A DNA stretch of 64,000 nucleotides from Halorussus limi (GTDB lineage Archaea; Halobacteriota; Halobacteria; Halobacteriales; Haladaptataceae). Below are positions 51,948 to 61,473 of the stretch, piece by piece. The translations under genes were made by a program, and so were the position numbers. Each line of letters starts with the position of its first letter. The stretch's first letter is position 1. The DNA is taken from assembly GCF_023238205.1 (NCBI RefSeq), contig NZ_CP096662.1:104597-168596 (forward strand), read 5' to 3'. Below the pieces are notes generated by a model that was given only the letters and a program-made list of their open reading frames with translations, was not told the origin of the DNA and did no database searches.

Positions 51948-54900
51948 ACTTGGGTCACCTCGCTGGATTCGATCAGACGGATTTGCGTGTGCATCGTGAC
52001 GGTGAACGCGTTGTCGACAGCGAGGAGTTCGTCCAGGGCGTCGAACGTATCGCCATAGAGGCGATCATCGCCCTCGTCGAACTCAATCGCGAACTCGGCT
52101 TCAGCGGTACGACCGCCATCCGGATTCGCGAGATCTTCCGGCTCCATGTTGAATCGGAGGTGGCTTGCGAAGACCTCTGGGCGTCCATTGAAATCGACTT
52201 CGAACTCCGATTTCGAGTCGGCTCCGTCGTTGGCCTCATAATCGAAGTCCATCGTCGTGTCCTCTGCGAAATCCTCATCGTTGCTGAGTTTGTTCGCAGT
52301 GAACCACGCGCCCTTCCACGCATCAGCCCCGTCCAGATGGATCCAGACGCCTTCGACGATGGGCGTCAGTTCGTCAGGGTGTCCGTCGTATTCCTCGCGA
52401 GCGCTGGTAAGCTCATCCGCGATGTCAGCCCGCATTTCCTGCAGGGCCCGAGAGACGTGTGCGGGCTCAGAGGTGCGAACTTCGATGAGTTTACTGAACG
52501 GCTCAGGGTCGTCATCGCCACCTGAACCGCCGCCACTACTGCCGCCAGTCTCCTCATCATCGTCAGTAGTCTCGTCCTCTTGCTCTTCGTCTTCGTCGGG
52601 TTCCTCCCAGTCGATTTCACTCCCGACGTCGTCGACCAGCTCATCGAGCGAGGTGTAGAGTGTGTGCGACTGCGAGAGCTTCACGTCCTGATAGCTGAGC
52701 CCCGCGTGCAGATTCTTCGCGTCGTCGAGCTCGTGATCGGTTGCCGTGAGGGTCGTCTCGGGCGTGTAGTACCCGGTCTTCTGCTCCTCGTCCCAGTAGG
52801 CGTACCCGTCTTCACGGACGAGCTGGGCGATCGTCTTTCGCAGTGGGATAGGTGACAGGAGAATCTCAGCATCCTGGCGTTTCCCGAACTGTTCTTCGAT
52901 TGCTCTCGTTGTCATCGAGGCCGAGCCGACGTTCCAGATCGTCGCCTCGAACCAGTCAACACCGTAGGCGTCCTCTCCTTCGGGGATGATCGCGCCTGCT
53001 TCATCGAGCTTCTCGATGACACTCTGATGGATGGTGCTGTCGGTGGTGACGTTCCGATGAGCCAGGCCATCTCCAGTCGGGAAGTAGAGATGCGTATACG
53101 CCTTTTTGATGTCCTGATCGAGCGTGCCCTTCGCGCTATCGAGGCGTTCACCGAGCTTGTCCTGCTGTTCGGTGTTGAGCTCGTACTGGTCGCCGAGGTT
53201 ATTCTGGATGTGTTTGATGGCAGCGACGCGCTCTGCGGTCCGCTTTGCGTCGGACACGTCGTTCGCGCTCGCGGCGAGGAAGACGACGTTGTTCTTGAAC
53301 ACCCGTGGCGTCTTCTGCCCGCCACTCGACGATGCTGTATTCTTGAACAGCGTTTGGATTGCCTCGGGGACGGTCTCGTAGTCCGTGATGGTGACCGTAT
53401 CGAAGTCCATCACGCACAGATGCGCTTCGTCGGCCGTATCCGGGATTTCGTGTGGCTCTTCCGGCCCGACAATTACATTCAGACTACCCTGACCGAGCGC
53501 CTCGTCGAGGGCTTCCTCGAGATGCCGACGGGCGAGCCCGTCTTGCAGTTGCTCGACGACGGAATCGATGAGTTTCGTGAGGTTCGGCTCTGACTTGAAC
53601 TGGATCTTCTCACCGTTGTCTCCGTGCAGGTAGAAACACGCAGACCGACGTCCCTCTCCAAGGAGGTTATTGAGCGCGTCGTCGTAGTGCGCTAGCTCGA
53701 CTTCGGTGTTGGCGATCGCGTGTCGAAGAGGCCGGCGTGTAGTGCCGCGCCCGTCGGCGCCCTTCACGATGCTTTTCCAGAGGATTGCCGTCGTCAGATG
53801 TGTTCCGAGTGGGGGGTGTCCGTTCTTGACCCAATTCCGGTCCTCTTCCTCTGCGTTCGCCGTGCCATCTTCCGAGAAGATGTCGGCTTTGATCGCGGCC
53901 TCGAAGTCCATGTCGACCGACGAGAACAGCCGGAGAAGCGTCGAACGAACGTCCCCATCGGAGGGATGCATATCGAACAGACGAACGAAGTGGCGTTCTT
54001 GGTAGTCGCTCTGGTGCTGCCAGAGGCGGTAGACTGCGCGGGAGAGGAGCTTGAGCGCACCACGAGTGCGCTGGAACGACGGGAGGGAGTCCAGTTCCTC
54101 TGTGAGTGTATCGATGACCGTCGGATGAATCGGGTAGCTGTCTTCGAGGCGGTCTCGGTGTTCCGGGTTCGTCGCACTGTCGGGGAAGGAGTCACGATCA
54201 CCCGTGTAGAGGGACATGTAGGCATCAACAGTTGCATCGCGCCCATCTTCCGCGACGCTCTCGAACAAGCGGTGTCGCAGGACAGCGGCAATTTCGTTGT
54301 CCTCCGTCGGCGTAATGGAGCCCTCGACACGGTCGCTGATACTGTTGAACTCAGAGATGGTCTCGGAGACGAGACCACGGACGTCTTCGGCTTGGTCGGC
54401 GAAGGCGGTGTCCGCGATACTGAGGACAACAGTGACCTTGTCGTTGTTCTGCGTCGCGGACAGCAGCGACATCAGGAAGGTATTCGTCTGCTTCGCGAGC
54501 GTCGAATCTCCGATTTCGACAGCGGCAGCTTGCTCGAGATATGCGGCGATCTCGTCGATGAGGATGAGCGATGGATTATCGTTCCGCTCGAAGAGCCGCT
54601 CGAGTTTGGTCGTTCCTGGAGGCGTTCGGTTCTCGTCGTTTTCGCGCAGGAACTCGTAGCCTTCCCGCCCGAACAGCTGGTAGGCCATTTCGCCCCACAT
54701 CGTCTTCGTCGCGGGGGCGTCAGGGTCGTCGTAGTTCGAGCGAGCGTCCTCGGCGTCGACGTGTGTGCCCACGAAGACGGCTGAGTTGACGTCGAGACCA
54801 AGTGCAGCGGCGTCAGTATACTCATCGGCGATGTCTTGGTCGAGGATGAAGTCAGACAGATCGGGGACAGCACTCGGCGATTCTGCGAGGTGATACGCGG

Positions 54901-55234
54901 CGATCTGGTTGTGGGTTTTCCCGCCACCGAAGCTCGTGTCGAGTCGGAGAATGCCGTTCGTACCGGTGTAGTCGTCGTTATGTGCGCCGACGAAACGGGT
55001 TGCGAGACGAGTGAGAAGCTCCTGAAGACCGCTAGTGGGGTAGGTTTTCTCGAAGAAGAGTCGAGGGTCAGCGTAGACATTAGGAGCGTCGTCGCTGTGG
55101 GCGACGTCCGCGAGGCTAGCCGCGAATTGGTCCTCGGCGAGTTCGCCGGTGAGAACGTCCTGGCGAGGTTCGCAAGAGTCGAAAATACTCGGCGGTCGAT
55201 TCGTCGTGCCGGTGGTTGTGGGCGTATCGCTCAT
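51944..55234 (-). CDS. DUF499 ATPase of the defence operon
   Basis: The 1096-residue protein has a P-loop LDTSFGGGKTH (99-108) and a Walker B PSLILIDEIAAYLEQAA, the hallmark of DUF499. An acidic Asp/Glu/Gly-rich linker lies near residue 900. It resembles BrxC-like large ATPases in size and position. The start overlaps the stop of a 46-residue gene by ATGA. It is likely a sensor or loader driving the methylase/helicase complex. Confidence 0.87.
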   Translation of the reverse strand: MSDTPTTTGTTNRPPSIFDSCEPRQDVLTGELAEDQFAASLADVAHSDDAPNVYADPRLFFEKTYPTSGLQELLTRLATRFVGAHNDDYTGTNGILRLDTSFGGGKTHNQIAAYHLAESPSAVPDLSDFILDQDIADEYTDAAALGLDVNSAVFVGTHVDAEDARSNYDDPDAPATKTMWGEMAYQLFGREGYEFLRENDENRTPPGTTKLERLFERNDNPSLILIDEIAAYLEQAAAVEIGDSTLAKQTNTFLMSLLSATQNNDKVTVVLSIADTAFADQAEDVRGLVSETISEFNSISDRVEGSITPTEDNEIAAVLRHRLFESVAEDGRDATVDAYMSLYTGDRDSFPDSATNPEHRDRLEDSYPIHPTVIDTLTEELDSLPSFQRTRGALKLLSRAVYRLWQHQSDYQERHFVRLFDMHPSDGDVRSTLLRLFSSVDMDFEAAIKADIFSEDGTANAEEEDRNWVKNGHPPLGTHLTTAILWKSIVKGADGRGTTRRPLRHAIANTEVELAHYDDALNNLLGEGRRSACFYLHGDNGEKIQFKSEPNLTKLIDSVVEQLQDGLARRHLEEALDEALGQGSLNVIVGPEEPHEIPDTADEAHLCVMDFDTVTITDYETVPEAIQTLFKNTASSSGGQKTPRVFKNNVVFLAASANDVSDAKRTAERVAAIKHIQNNLGDQYELNTEQQDKLGERLDSAKGTLDQDIKKAYTHLYFPTGDGLAHRNVTTDSTIHQSVIEKLDEAGAIIPEGEDAYGVDWFEATIWNVGSASMTTRAIEEQFGKRQDAEILLSPIPLRKTIAQLVREDGYAYWDEEQKTGYYTPETTLTATDHELDDAKNLHAGLSYQDVKLSQSHTLYTSLDELVDDVGSEIDWEEPDEDEEQEDETTDDDEETGGSSGGGSGGDDDPEPFSKLIEVRTSEPAHVSRALQEMRADIADELTSAREEYDGHPDELTPIVEGVWIHLDGADAWKGAWFTANKLSNDEDFAEDTTMDFDYEANDGADSKSEFEVDFNGRPEVFASHLRFNMEPEDLANPDGGRTAEAEFAIEFDEGDDRLYGDTFDALDELLAVDNAFTVTMHTQIRLIESSEVTQV

Positions 55235-55371
55235 TCGTTTGTAGAGGTAGTTTCGTTGGCGCGTTCTTTGAGGAGCGTCTTGATTACTGAATCGAGGGAC
55301 GTGTGGTCTTCCTCGTCCTTGATCTCCTCTAGCTGTTCTTTCGTCCAGTCCTGTACCCGTATCATCGGCAT
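55231..55371 (-). CDS. 46-residue RHH-like first gene of defence operon
   Basis: ATG 55371 (or ATG 55365) encodes MPMIRVQDWTKEQLEEIKDE, then HTSLDSVIKTLLKERANETT, ending at TGA 55231. The strand-helix-helix pattern fits a small ribbon-helix-helix protein. Its stop overlaps the DUF499 ATG (ATGA), so it is translationally coupled and leads the operon. It may repress the operon or act as a small subunit. It is easily missed by gene callers. Confidence 0.6.
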   Translation of the reverse strand: MPMIRVQDWTKEQLEEIKDEEDHTSLDSVIKTLLKERANETTSTNE

Positions 55372-55583
55372 AATTGTATCACGAAATGTCCACTTCCCTG
55401 AGTTTCCTGCATAGTAGGTTATCAGGGTGTATACAGACAGTTGACTTAGTCATTTGGTATTTTAAAGAGGAGTTTAGTGTAACAGGTCTGGAGTTCGACT
55501 ATGATATGCCCCTCTGGCCAATCTGACATCCAATCCGCCAACTATTAGCCATCTCTTTGTAGCTCCGATCAGACTCGGACAAT

Positions 55584-56147
55584 ATGCCGAAGCCCGATAT
55601 CGAAGTCCTCGACGACGGCGACGCTTATCCATATTCATCGCATATCAGCGTAGACGGTACAGAACTCCAGCAGGGCGATCTTCTCCTCGTGTTTGATTCT
55701 CCCAACGACAATGGTGTCAGCTTCTTCGAGCGTGTCTATGGGTTTACTTGGCCGGGAGTTATCACTCACGTCGTCGATGGGCCGGTTCCTGCTGAGTTCC
55801 ACAATTTCGAGGACTTTGCTGCGGATCTCGACAGCGGGAAGATCGCGGTCGCCAGCAAACGCGAACAAACGAGCTTCTTCGTCGACGAAGACACCGTCCG
55901 CACTATCACCCTCTACCGATACCAGTACCAGGGCGGGTGGCAGCCGATCGTGATTGATGAGCGACGAGATCCACTTGAGAACACCCCCTTCAATGAATCA
56001 ATTACTCTCTGTGAGGATGGAGAGCAGGTAATTGAAGAACTACTCGGGACGAGTTCCCCTGTGGAGAAGCAGGAAGTTGAGCATATCCGCAAATTTCTGC
56101 GGTCCGCTGGTTATCAGCTAGATCCGATCTCTGATTCAGACGAATAA
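55584..56147 (+). CDS. Hypothetical protein between defence operons
   Basis: The 187-residue acidic protein begins MPKPDIEVLDDGDAYPYSSH and has a beta-rich first half (LQQGDLLLVFDSPNDNGVSF, WPGVITHVVDG) and a helical C-terminus. No family is recognised. It is divergent from the DUF499 operon and convergent with the Argonaute gene, ending 18 bp from it. A defence-related role is suggested only by location. Confidence 0.6.
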   Translation: MPKPDIEVLDDGDAYPYSSHISVDGTELQQGDLLLVFDSPNDNGVSFFERVYGFTWPGVITHVVDGPVPAEFHNFEDFAADLDSGKIAVASKREQTSFFVDEDTVRTITLYRYQYQGGWQPIVIDERRDPLENTPFNESITLCEDGEQVIEELLGTSSPVEKQEVEHIRKFLRSAGYQLDPISDSDE

Positions 56148-56164
56148 GTCTCTCACTCACCGAT

Positions 56165-57583
56165 TCACATATAGTAGAAATACTGTGGCCGAACCTCTGA
56201 AATGGACTCAGTATCTACTTCAGAGAGGATTGTACCGACACGCTTTGCAACACTCACGGTTGCTGGCATCCGAATTGCGTAGTCCGATGTATTCCAGTCG
56301 AGTTTTGTGAAAAAGAGAATTTCCTTACAGATCTCTAACGAGGGTGTCTCACAAATCTCGTCAGGTCGGATCTCAATCGGCGATGGTACTCCACTCCCCT
56401 GATAGGTCGTCTCTTCCGGGACATATCCGGATGTGTAGAGATAGTGGACGTCGTCATCAGGGACGCTCAGGAGGGTTCCCCGCATGGCGGGATAATCCGT
56501 AGGTGGGAACAATCTGACCTTTGGCCGCCTACGAACCCAGACTAGATCTAAATCGCGAACACCGTCTGTGGCATCAAGCAACCCTTCACGTTCTTCTTCC
56601 CAGAAGACAGATGGCTTATGAAGGACGAACCGGCTGGGACGTGTCCCTTTCTGAGCTTCGTAGTATTCCAGAATCTGCTCACCTACCTGTCTAGCCGCCT
56701 CATATGAGAGGTGGGGAGATCCATTCTCGTCCTCGGTGATATCCGGGAGTGGATCGCTCTGAAGGATAATATGGTCCCGTCCGTGAAAGACGTGAGCAAG
56801 AGCAGCTCGAATCACATCATCTCCTTCGTCTCGCTCTCTGTAGAACGAGAGCCCTGCGTAGCAGTGCCCATCTTCGATCTGCCGAGTTTTCCAGGGATGC
56901 CCTCGTTGAGACTTGTATAGAAGTCCAACTGTGAGATTCCAGGCCCGAGATGCTCGCTGTCGGCCAGTACGGATCGCAAGTGTGGATGGCTTAATCAGCT
57001 GTGTGGGGATTCGAGCCTCCATCCCAATCAGCTTGATTCGATTTCGCAGGTCAGAACCTTCCGACTGGATTCGCGCATGGTCCTGGTTCTCAGGAGTACA
57101 CGCGTCCATCACTTCTTGCGGAATACAGACGATGATTGCGTTCGGCTGAACGGAATCCCGTTCGATTATCTCGATGTCTTTCCGCACTAGCTTCAGGAAT
57201 CGCTCCATCCGATCTCTGGGGGTCGATTTACTCGTAACAGATTGGATGTCTCGTCGACGAATTTGGCGTCTCCAGCCCTTTTTTGCATTAATAGAGAGAT
57301 TGAGCGGGGAACTCTTACCTAGCCCGGGATAGGGAACCTGCCACGGATTATCACTTGTTCCTGGATGGATCCCGACCTCCATATCATGAAGTAGTTCGGT
57401 CAACCGGCGGATCGAATCTCGATCGCCGATAATCCCGAGTTTGATTGTATGGTGTCCTTCCTCATAGAGCCGTGGACCATATCTGATAAGGCCTCGTTTG
57501 GGAGAGGTTTCAGTACCTCCTTCAAACTGAATCTCTGGCTCCTCGAGGTGACGAAGCGTGAACGGGGTATCTTGGGGCGTCAT
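56165..57583 (-). CDS. Short prokaryotic Argonaute (MID-PIWI)
   Basis: The 472-residue protein has the layout of short pAgos. A MID region has PNAIIVCIPQEVMDAC and RIPTQLIKPSTL. The PIWI part has GHCYAGLSFYRERDE, FVLHKPSVFWEEE, a RGTLLSVPDDD segment and LYTSGYVPEETTYQG, ending with FFTKLDWNTSDYA and a C-terminal VGTILSEV. The first catalytic Asp of active PIWI is replaced (GLSFY), so guide binding without slicing is expected. ATG 57583 overlaps the stop of the partner gene (ATGA). Confidence 0.82.
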   Translation of the reverse strand: MTPQDTPFTLRHLEEPEIQFEGGTETSPKRGLIRYGPRLYEEGHHTIKLGIIGDRDSIRRLTELLHDMEVGIHPGTSDNPWQVPYPGLGKSSPLNLSINAKKGWRRQIRRRDIQSVTSKSTPRDRMERFLKLVRKDIEIIERDSVQPNAIIVCIPQEVMDACTPENQDHARIQSEGSDLRNRIKLIGMEARIPTQLIKPSTLAIRTGRQRASRAWNLTVGLLYKSQRGHPWKTRQIEDGHCYAGLSFYRERDEGDDVIRAALAHVFHGRDHIILQSDPLPDITEDENGSPHLSYEAARQVGEQILEYYEAQKGTRPSRFVLHKPSVFWEEEREGLLDATDGVRDLDLVWVRRRPKVRLFPPTDYPAMRGTLLSVPDDDVHYLYTSGYVPEETTYQGSGVPSPIEIRPDEICETPSLEICKEILFFTKLDWNTSDYAIRMPATVSVAKRVGTILSEVDTESISEVRPQYFYYM

Positions 57584-59004
57584 TGTTCAATTCCACCTGT
57601 GTTTTCGAGATCAGAAGCTGACTCGATGAGCTCATCACGTTCGTCTCCGTCTCTGGGCGGGCGGACATTGAGGGACAGCGAGTCAACTCTGGTTACTTCG
57701 AGTTCCTTTACGACGGGTATCTTTTCACCCATAAACCGGTCAAGCTGGGTCTGATCCGACATCAGCAACTCTTCCCAGACACGCAGCTGGCGGTCGTACT
57801 TACTATTCTGGGCGTGGAAACGATTTGGCGAGAAGTCGTTTTGGAGCCGTGATTTACGCTCGCCTGTTACAGGTCGACGACCATCTGAAGTGAAAACCTG
57901 TGTGGGTAGCAGAACGTAGTAGTATTCTCCCGCATAGCGCCGTACTCGTACTTTGACACCGCGGTGGATGACATCGGGGTAGGAGTCTAACTCCTTTGCA
58001 ACCCATGATCGACCTAGTTTTCGTTCGGTACCGTGCTGTCTGCGGTCTAGTTCCGGGTATACGGTTGTTCCCTTCTCACGGTCGATGAGACAATCGTTAT
58101 CTCTTGCAACGAGAGTGAAAATCCCTCTGAGAAGGGACCTTACGATGTTTTCACGCTCCTCTTCTTGAGCCCGCGTTCGGAGGAACTCCTCGAACTCTCG
58201 TGTTTCGAAACGGTCCTCGTGTATGTAATGACGAGTAGACCCCGGAAGATGGTCCGGATGAACGAGTGAATATAATTTCCGCTCGTGAAGCTTGATGGGG
58301 AACGCTTCGTTGTTGTAATTATAGACGCGAGTAGATTCGGCTTCCTCTGTCGTCTCTATGATGTACAGTGTCTCCGGGTAGCGGGTTACCTGAAACAGAT
58401 TCGTCGCATATTCTGTTTCCTCAGAAACCGGTTCATACGAATGAAGATATGGTTCGTACTGGAACCGTTCTGTTTTCTCGAGTTGATGAGCTTGTTGACG
58501 GAGGTCATCGTATGTACCTACGAAAACATGGGTATCGATAGCAAAATCTCGGAACTCATCTACATCAGTATCATCTAGCCGATCTACGACCTCATCGTTG
58601 ACGCTGTCTTTGAGTTTTTCGTAGAAGTCGACCAGTTTCTGATTATCGGTGACATCACGATCGAACAGGGCTTTCCAAAGCTGGTCATTAGAAAGTGTCT
58701 CCGTAAAAATATAGAAATCAAACCGATGGGGTTGGGGTTGTTTGATATATTCGAGGAAATACCGGGCCAATTCGTCTCTAAAATCGTTCGGGCTGAGGCC
58801 TGTGGAATACGCTTTTGCCTCGGCTACCACTTTATCGCCCGTAGCTTTGTTCACAAACTGAATATCGTCAAGCGTAGAGTGGAAGGCTGAATCCCGTTCG
58901 ACCATGTAATTCAGCCCTTCCATGTACTCGATGACGACTTCCTTATAGTCCTCCCCGCGTCTCGCCGTCCCTTCCCGCTCTTTATATAGATTGTAGATGG
59001 GCAC
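57580..59004 (-). CDS. Nuclease-APAZ partner of short Argonaute (SPARDA/Mrr-like)
   Basis: The 474-residue protein starts at GTG 59004. Residues 20-70 contain LDDIQFVNKATGDKVVAEAKAY, where D and E-x-K fit a PD-(D/E)XK nuclease. The C-terminal region (YAGEYYYVLLPTQVF, NDFSPNRFHAQNSKYDRQLR) fits an APAZ domain, which docks onto short Argonautes. Known short-pAgo systems with DNase-APAZ partners degrade DNA on sensing invader nucleic acid and cause cell death or dormancy. The assignment is by motif order and pairing. Confidence 0.75.
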   Translation of the reverse strand: MPIYNLYKEREGTARRGEDYKEVVIEYMEGLNYMVERDSAFHSTLDDIQFVNKATGDKVVAEAKAYSTGLSPNDFRDELARYFLEYIKQPQPHRFDFYIFTETLSNDQLWKALFDRDVTDNQKLVDFYEKLKDSVNDEVVDRLDDTDVDEFRDFAIDTHVFVGTYDDLRQQAHQLEKTERFQYEPYLHSYEPVSEETEYATNLFQVTRYPETLYIIETTEEAESTRVYNYNNEAFPIKLHERKLYSLVHPDHLPGSTRHYIHEDRFETREFEEFLRTRAQEEERENIVRSLLRGIFTLVARDNDCLIDREKGTTVYPELDRRQHGTERKLGRSWVAKELDSYPDVIHRGVKVRVRRYAGEYYYVLLPTQVFTSDGRRPVTGERKSRLQNDFSPNRFHAQNSKYDRQLRVWEELLMSDQTQLDRFMGEKIPVVKELEVTRVDSLSLNVRPPRDGDERDELIESASDLENTGGIEQ

Positions 59005-59107
59005 GTTGTATCTCGTTACAAGGAAGTCTCGTGTGAATTACTTTTCCCTCAGTCGTTGGATAGTCTACTGGGATCCGACGGTACTTCTATAAAACGAGCG
59101 GTATATA

Positions 59108-59785
59108 ATGGAGATAATGAACCGCGAGGACTTGGGAACGACTCTGCGTCTCCTCAATCGTGAACGTGGGACCGCGGATGCGTTACCGAAAAAGTCGCTT
59201 CACAAGCTCCTCTATCGTATTGACGTCAAATCTGCCGAGCGAAATCTGGATATCTCGATCCCGTATTATTGGTATCTCTTTGGTACCGTCTCTCCAGCCA
59301 CGCCCTCGACTGTCCCCTCAGCCAGTATTAATGAGCCCGAACTTGAAGATCGCCTGCGTTCTGTTGTCTCAGACGCTCTCTCTGAATATTACGAACATGG
59401 GTTAGAATGGCTCACAGACAGAATGTATGATGATGCGCCGTATCAGGTCCAGCGGGATTTTCGGGAGTTAGATAAGAAAATACGAACGTTACATACGGAG
59501 TACCACGATTTCTTTGAGGTTGACCCAAGCAGAGAATCGGTACTCAGCTCCGTCCACGACACTTTTGAATCATTTCCAAACGACCGATTTCCGGAGTACG
59601 ATCGACCACTAATCAAGTGGTATAACGCGGTCACTCGAGAACTCCATTCGCATTCTCCTGATCCCTCCAGATTGATGACGGTGAATGTAACGTTCTGGCG
59701 TATCTTTGCACTCGAGCTTGCTCAACGGCATGCCCAGGGAATGTCTCCGGAAGAGGTCCGTGGGAACCTCGGTATCCTCGTTTGA
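59108..59785 (+). CDS. Hypothetical protein upstream of PIN cassette
   Basis: The 225-residue protein (start ATG 59108, alternative ATG 59117) is helical and charged, with KSLHKLLYRIDVKSAERNLD and DISIPYYWYLFGTVSP near the N-terminus. That start is loosely like SocA/Panacea-type antitoxins, but the resemblance is weak. It is divergent from the Argonaute operon and overlaps the next small gene, so the three plus-strand genes to 60757 form one unit. Confidence 0.6.
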   Translation: MEIMNREDLGTTLRLLNRERGTADALPKKSLHKLLYRIDVKSAERNLDISIPYYWYLFGTVSPATPSTVPSASINEPELEDRLRSVVSDALSEYYEHGLEWLTDRMYDDAPYQVQRDFRELDKKIRTLHTEYHDFFEVDPSRESVLSSVHDTFESFPNDRFPEYDRPLIKWYNAVTRELHSHSPDPSRLMTVNVTFWRIFALELAQRHAQGMSPEEVRGNLGILV

Positions 59786-59963
59786 GGAGGCTCGGAGTTC
59801 TGCGATCCAGAAACTTAACGAATTCGAAGAGGAAGACCTTGATGCGAAATTTTCTGGATTAGCGACTGAACTCGAATCTGAACGGAGTGCAGCTGACGAA
59901 CTTGTTGCTCCGATTCTTGAACGCCGGGGAATTGCGCACGAAGATCTCCATCCGGGCCAATGA
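59760..59963 (+). CDS. Small acidic protein overlapping its neighbours
   Basis: GTG 59760 gives 67 residues: VGTSVSSFEEARSSAIQKLN, then EFEEEDLDAKFSGLATELES and a tail ending GIAHEDLHPGQ. An ATG at 59730 would add ten residues. It overlaps the upstream gene by 26 bp, and its TGA overlaps the PIN start (ATGA). Size, acidity and coupling suggest an antitoxin for the PIN protein. Confidence 0.55.
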   Translation: MGTSVSSFEEARSSAIQKLNEFEEEDLDAKFSGLATELESERSAADELVAPILERRGIAHEDLHPGQ

Positions 59964-60757
59964 CTCGATACTTCGTAGACACTAACGTCCTCATTGGACT
60001 CACGTTTTCTCACGACCGGTGGGCCGTAGAAGCAGAGCGTATCCTAGACGGTCATAACACGCTCTTCACGAGTGAGTTTGTAATCTACGAGTATTGCAGC
60101 CGTCCACAAGGAGCGCCTCGAGTTGTGTCCGACCCCGATCAGCTACAAGTTGACCCTGACGATACCGATGGCGTGTTCGGGACCGTTCTTGAAGACTTTC
60201 AAGAGAATGTCGAGGATAATATCCCAATGTACAATCGAGAAATCGATTTACAGCGCTACGATGGGCTTTCCTTTGAGAGTATCTTAGAGATTTTCTTCGA
60301 TAATATTGAGGTTCGAAGTCAGGCCAAGCCACACTTTGTTCGGCACTTCCAGAACTACTTCTCCTCGCGTGAAATCACCCCACGGAATGCAAAACGGTGT
60401 GTCGAAGATCTTCGAGATCGTGTTCTCCACGACGCAAAGGAGCGGAAAGACGCACTAATGGATGCTGTCCACGTCATGTCGTCAACTTATGACGATCAGG
60501 AGCGCGCTCGCGGTCTAGTCAAGGAGCACATCGGAATTCAAGAGTCCCGGATTCCTCCTGTAGACTCTCAGTGGCTTCTTGACGCAATAGGGCTTGCAGA
60601 ACGCGATGTGCTTCACCGTGTTGTGACCGGAGATAAGAAAGACATCGTCCGATATCAGCAACAACTGACGTCATTATTTGATGTTACAATCCTCTATATT
60701 TTGGATGAGTTTCATACTCGTTCCCAAGTCGGTCAGGATTCACACGAAATCTTCTGA
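59960..60757 (+). CDS. PIN-domain protein, 265 residues
   Basis: It begins MTRYFVDTNVLIGLTFSHDR, with the first PIN Asp at residue 7, and has EYCSRPQGAP, then KDALMDAVHVMSSTYDDQ supplying later acidic residues. It is about twice the length of VapC toxins, with extra helices in the middle and C-terminus. It is the last gene of the three-gene unit. RNase activity is likely by family; the target is unknown. Confidence 0.75.
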   Translation: MTRYFVDTNVLIGLTFSHDRWAVEAERILDGHNTLFTSEFVIYEYCSRPQGAPRVVSDPDQLQVDPDDTDGVFGTVLEDFQENVEDNIPMYNREIDLQRYDGLSFESILEIFFDNIEVRSQAKPHFVRHFQNYFSSREITPRNAKRCVEDLRDRVLHDAKERKDALMDAVHVMSSTYDDQERARGLVKEHIGIQESRIPPVDSQWLLDAIGLAERDVLHRVVTGDKKDIVRYQQQLTSLFDVTILYILDEFHTRSQVGQDSHEIF

Positions 60758-60848
60758 TTACGCAACGACTGGTTAGAAGGTACACTGTCGCCGGAGCTGA
60801 GGTCCACTCTGACAGGAAGTACTTATGGGTGCCGTCCGGACGAAGCGT

Positions 60849-61415
60849 ATGGGACTCTTTGAGACCTTATTTAGCTCATCCACCGGGGATACTGATCCTC
60901 AGGCACAGCAACCGAGTCAGCACGAAATCTTCCCCGAGGACAAGTACAATGTCGCATACGCTGTAGCCGCTCGGCGTGAAGAAATTCGGGCGTTAGAACA
61001 CCTTCTAGAAGCGGATCAGACCTCACCTACCGCCTTGGAGGCTGAGCCTTTCCTTCAGGATATAATCGAAGATATGGAGCGGGATCGGGAATACTCCCTC
61101 CGCCTTCGCACCTCCGGGGAGGAGCTCGTCGACGATATCCGTGAACTCATAGAGCATTGGGACAATCAGGTAGATGAGCAGATAGGGACGATTTGGTGGC
61201 CTATCGGAGCAGATACGAGGTTCAGGTTGTACCTCCATTATCTGGAACTCCGTGCTGACGCGGAGGATGACCAATTTTCGTTCCCGGAGTCTGCTGGACA
61301 GGTTCACACTCTTGTCCAGCGTGGTCTCAGTGCAATAGAAGATGATGACGACTCGAAGCTCGCTGTAGTCCATAAGCGAGACATTCCTTGGGAAGAACCA
61401 ACTGAGGACAGCTGA
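60849..61415 (+). CDS. Hypothetical acidic protein
   Basis: ATG 60849 gives 188 residues beginning MGLFETLFSSSTGDTDPQAQ; a second in-frame ATG lies at 60825. The product is acidic and helical (ARREEIRALEHLLEADQ, SGEELVDDIRELIEHWDNQV), without metal, signal or membrane motifs. The family is not recognised. Confidence 0.6.
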   Translation: MGLFETLFSSSTGDTDPQAQQPSQHEIFPEDKYNVAYAVAARREEIRALEHLLEADQTSPTALEAEPFLQDIIEDMERDREYSLRLRTSGEELVDDIRELIEHWDNQVDEQIGTIWWPIGADTRFRLYLHYLELRADAEDDQFSFPESAGQVHTLVQRGLSAIEDDDDSKLAVVHKRDIPWEEPTEDS

Positions 61416-61473
61416 TCTAGTTCGCTCCTTCTCAAAGAGACCGATTAATTGTATCCAGTATCAAAACCCAGCT

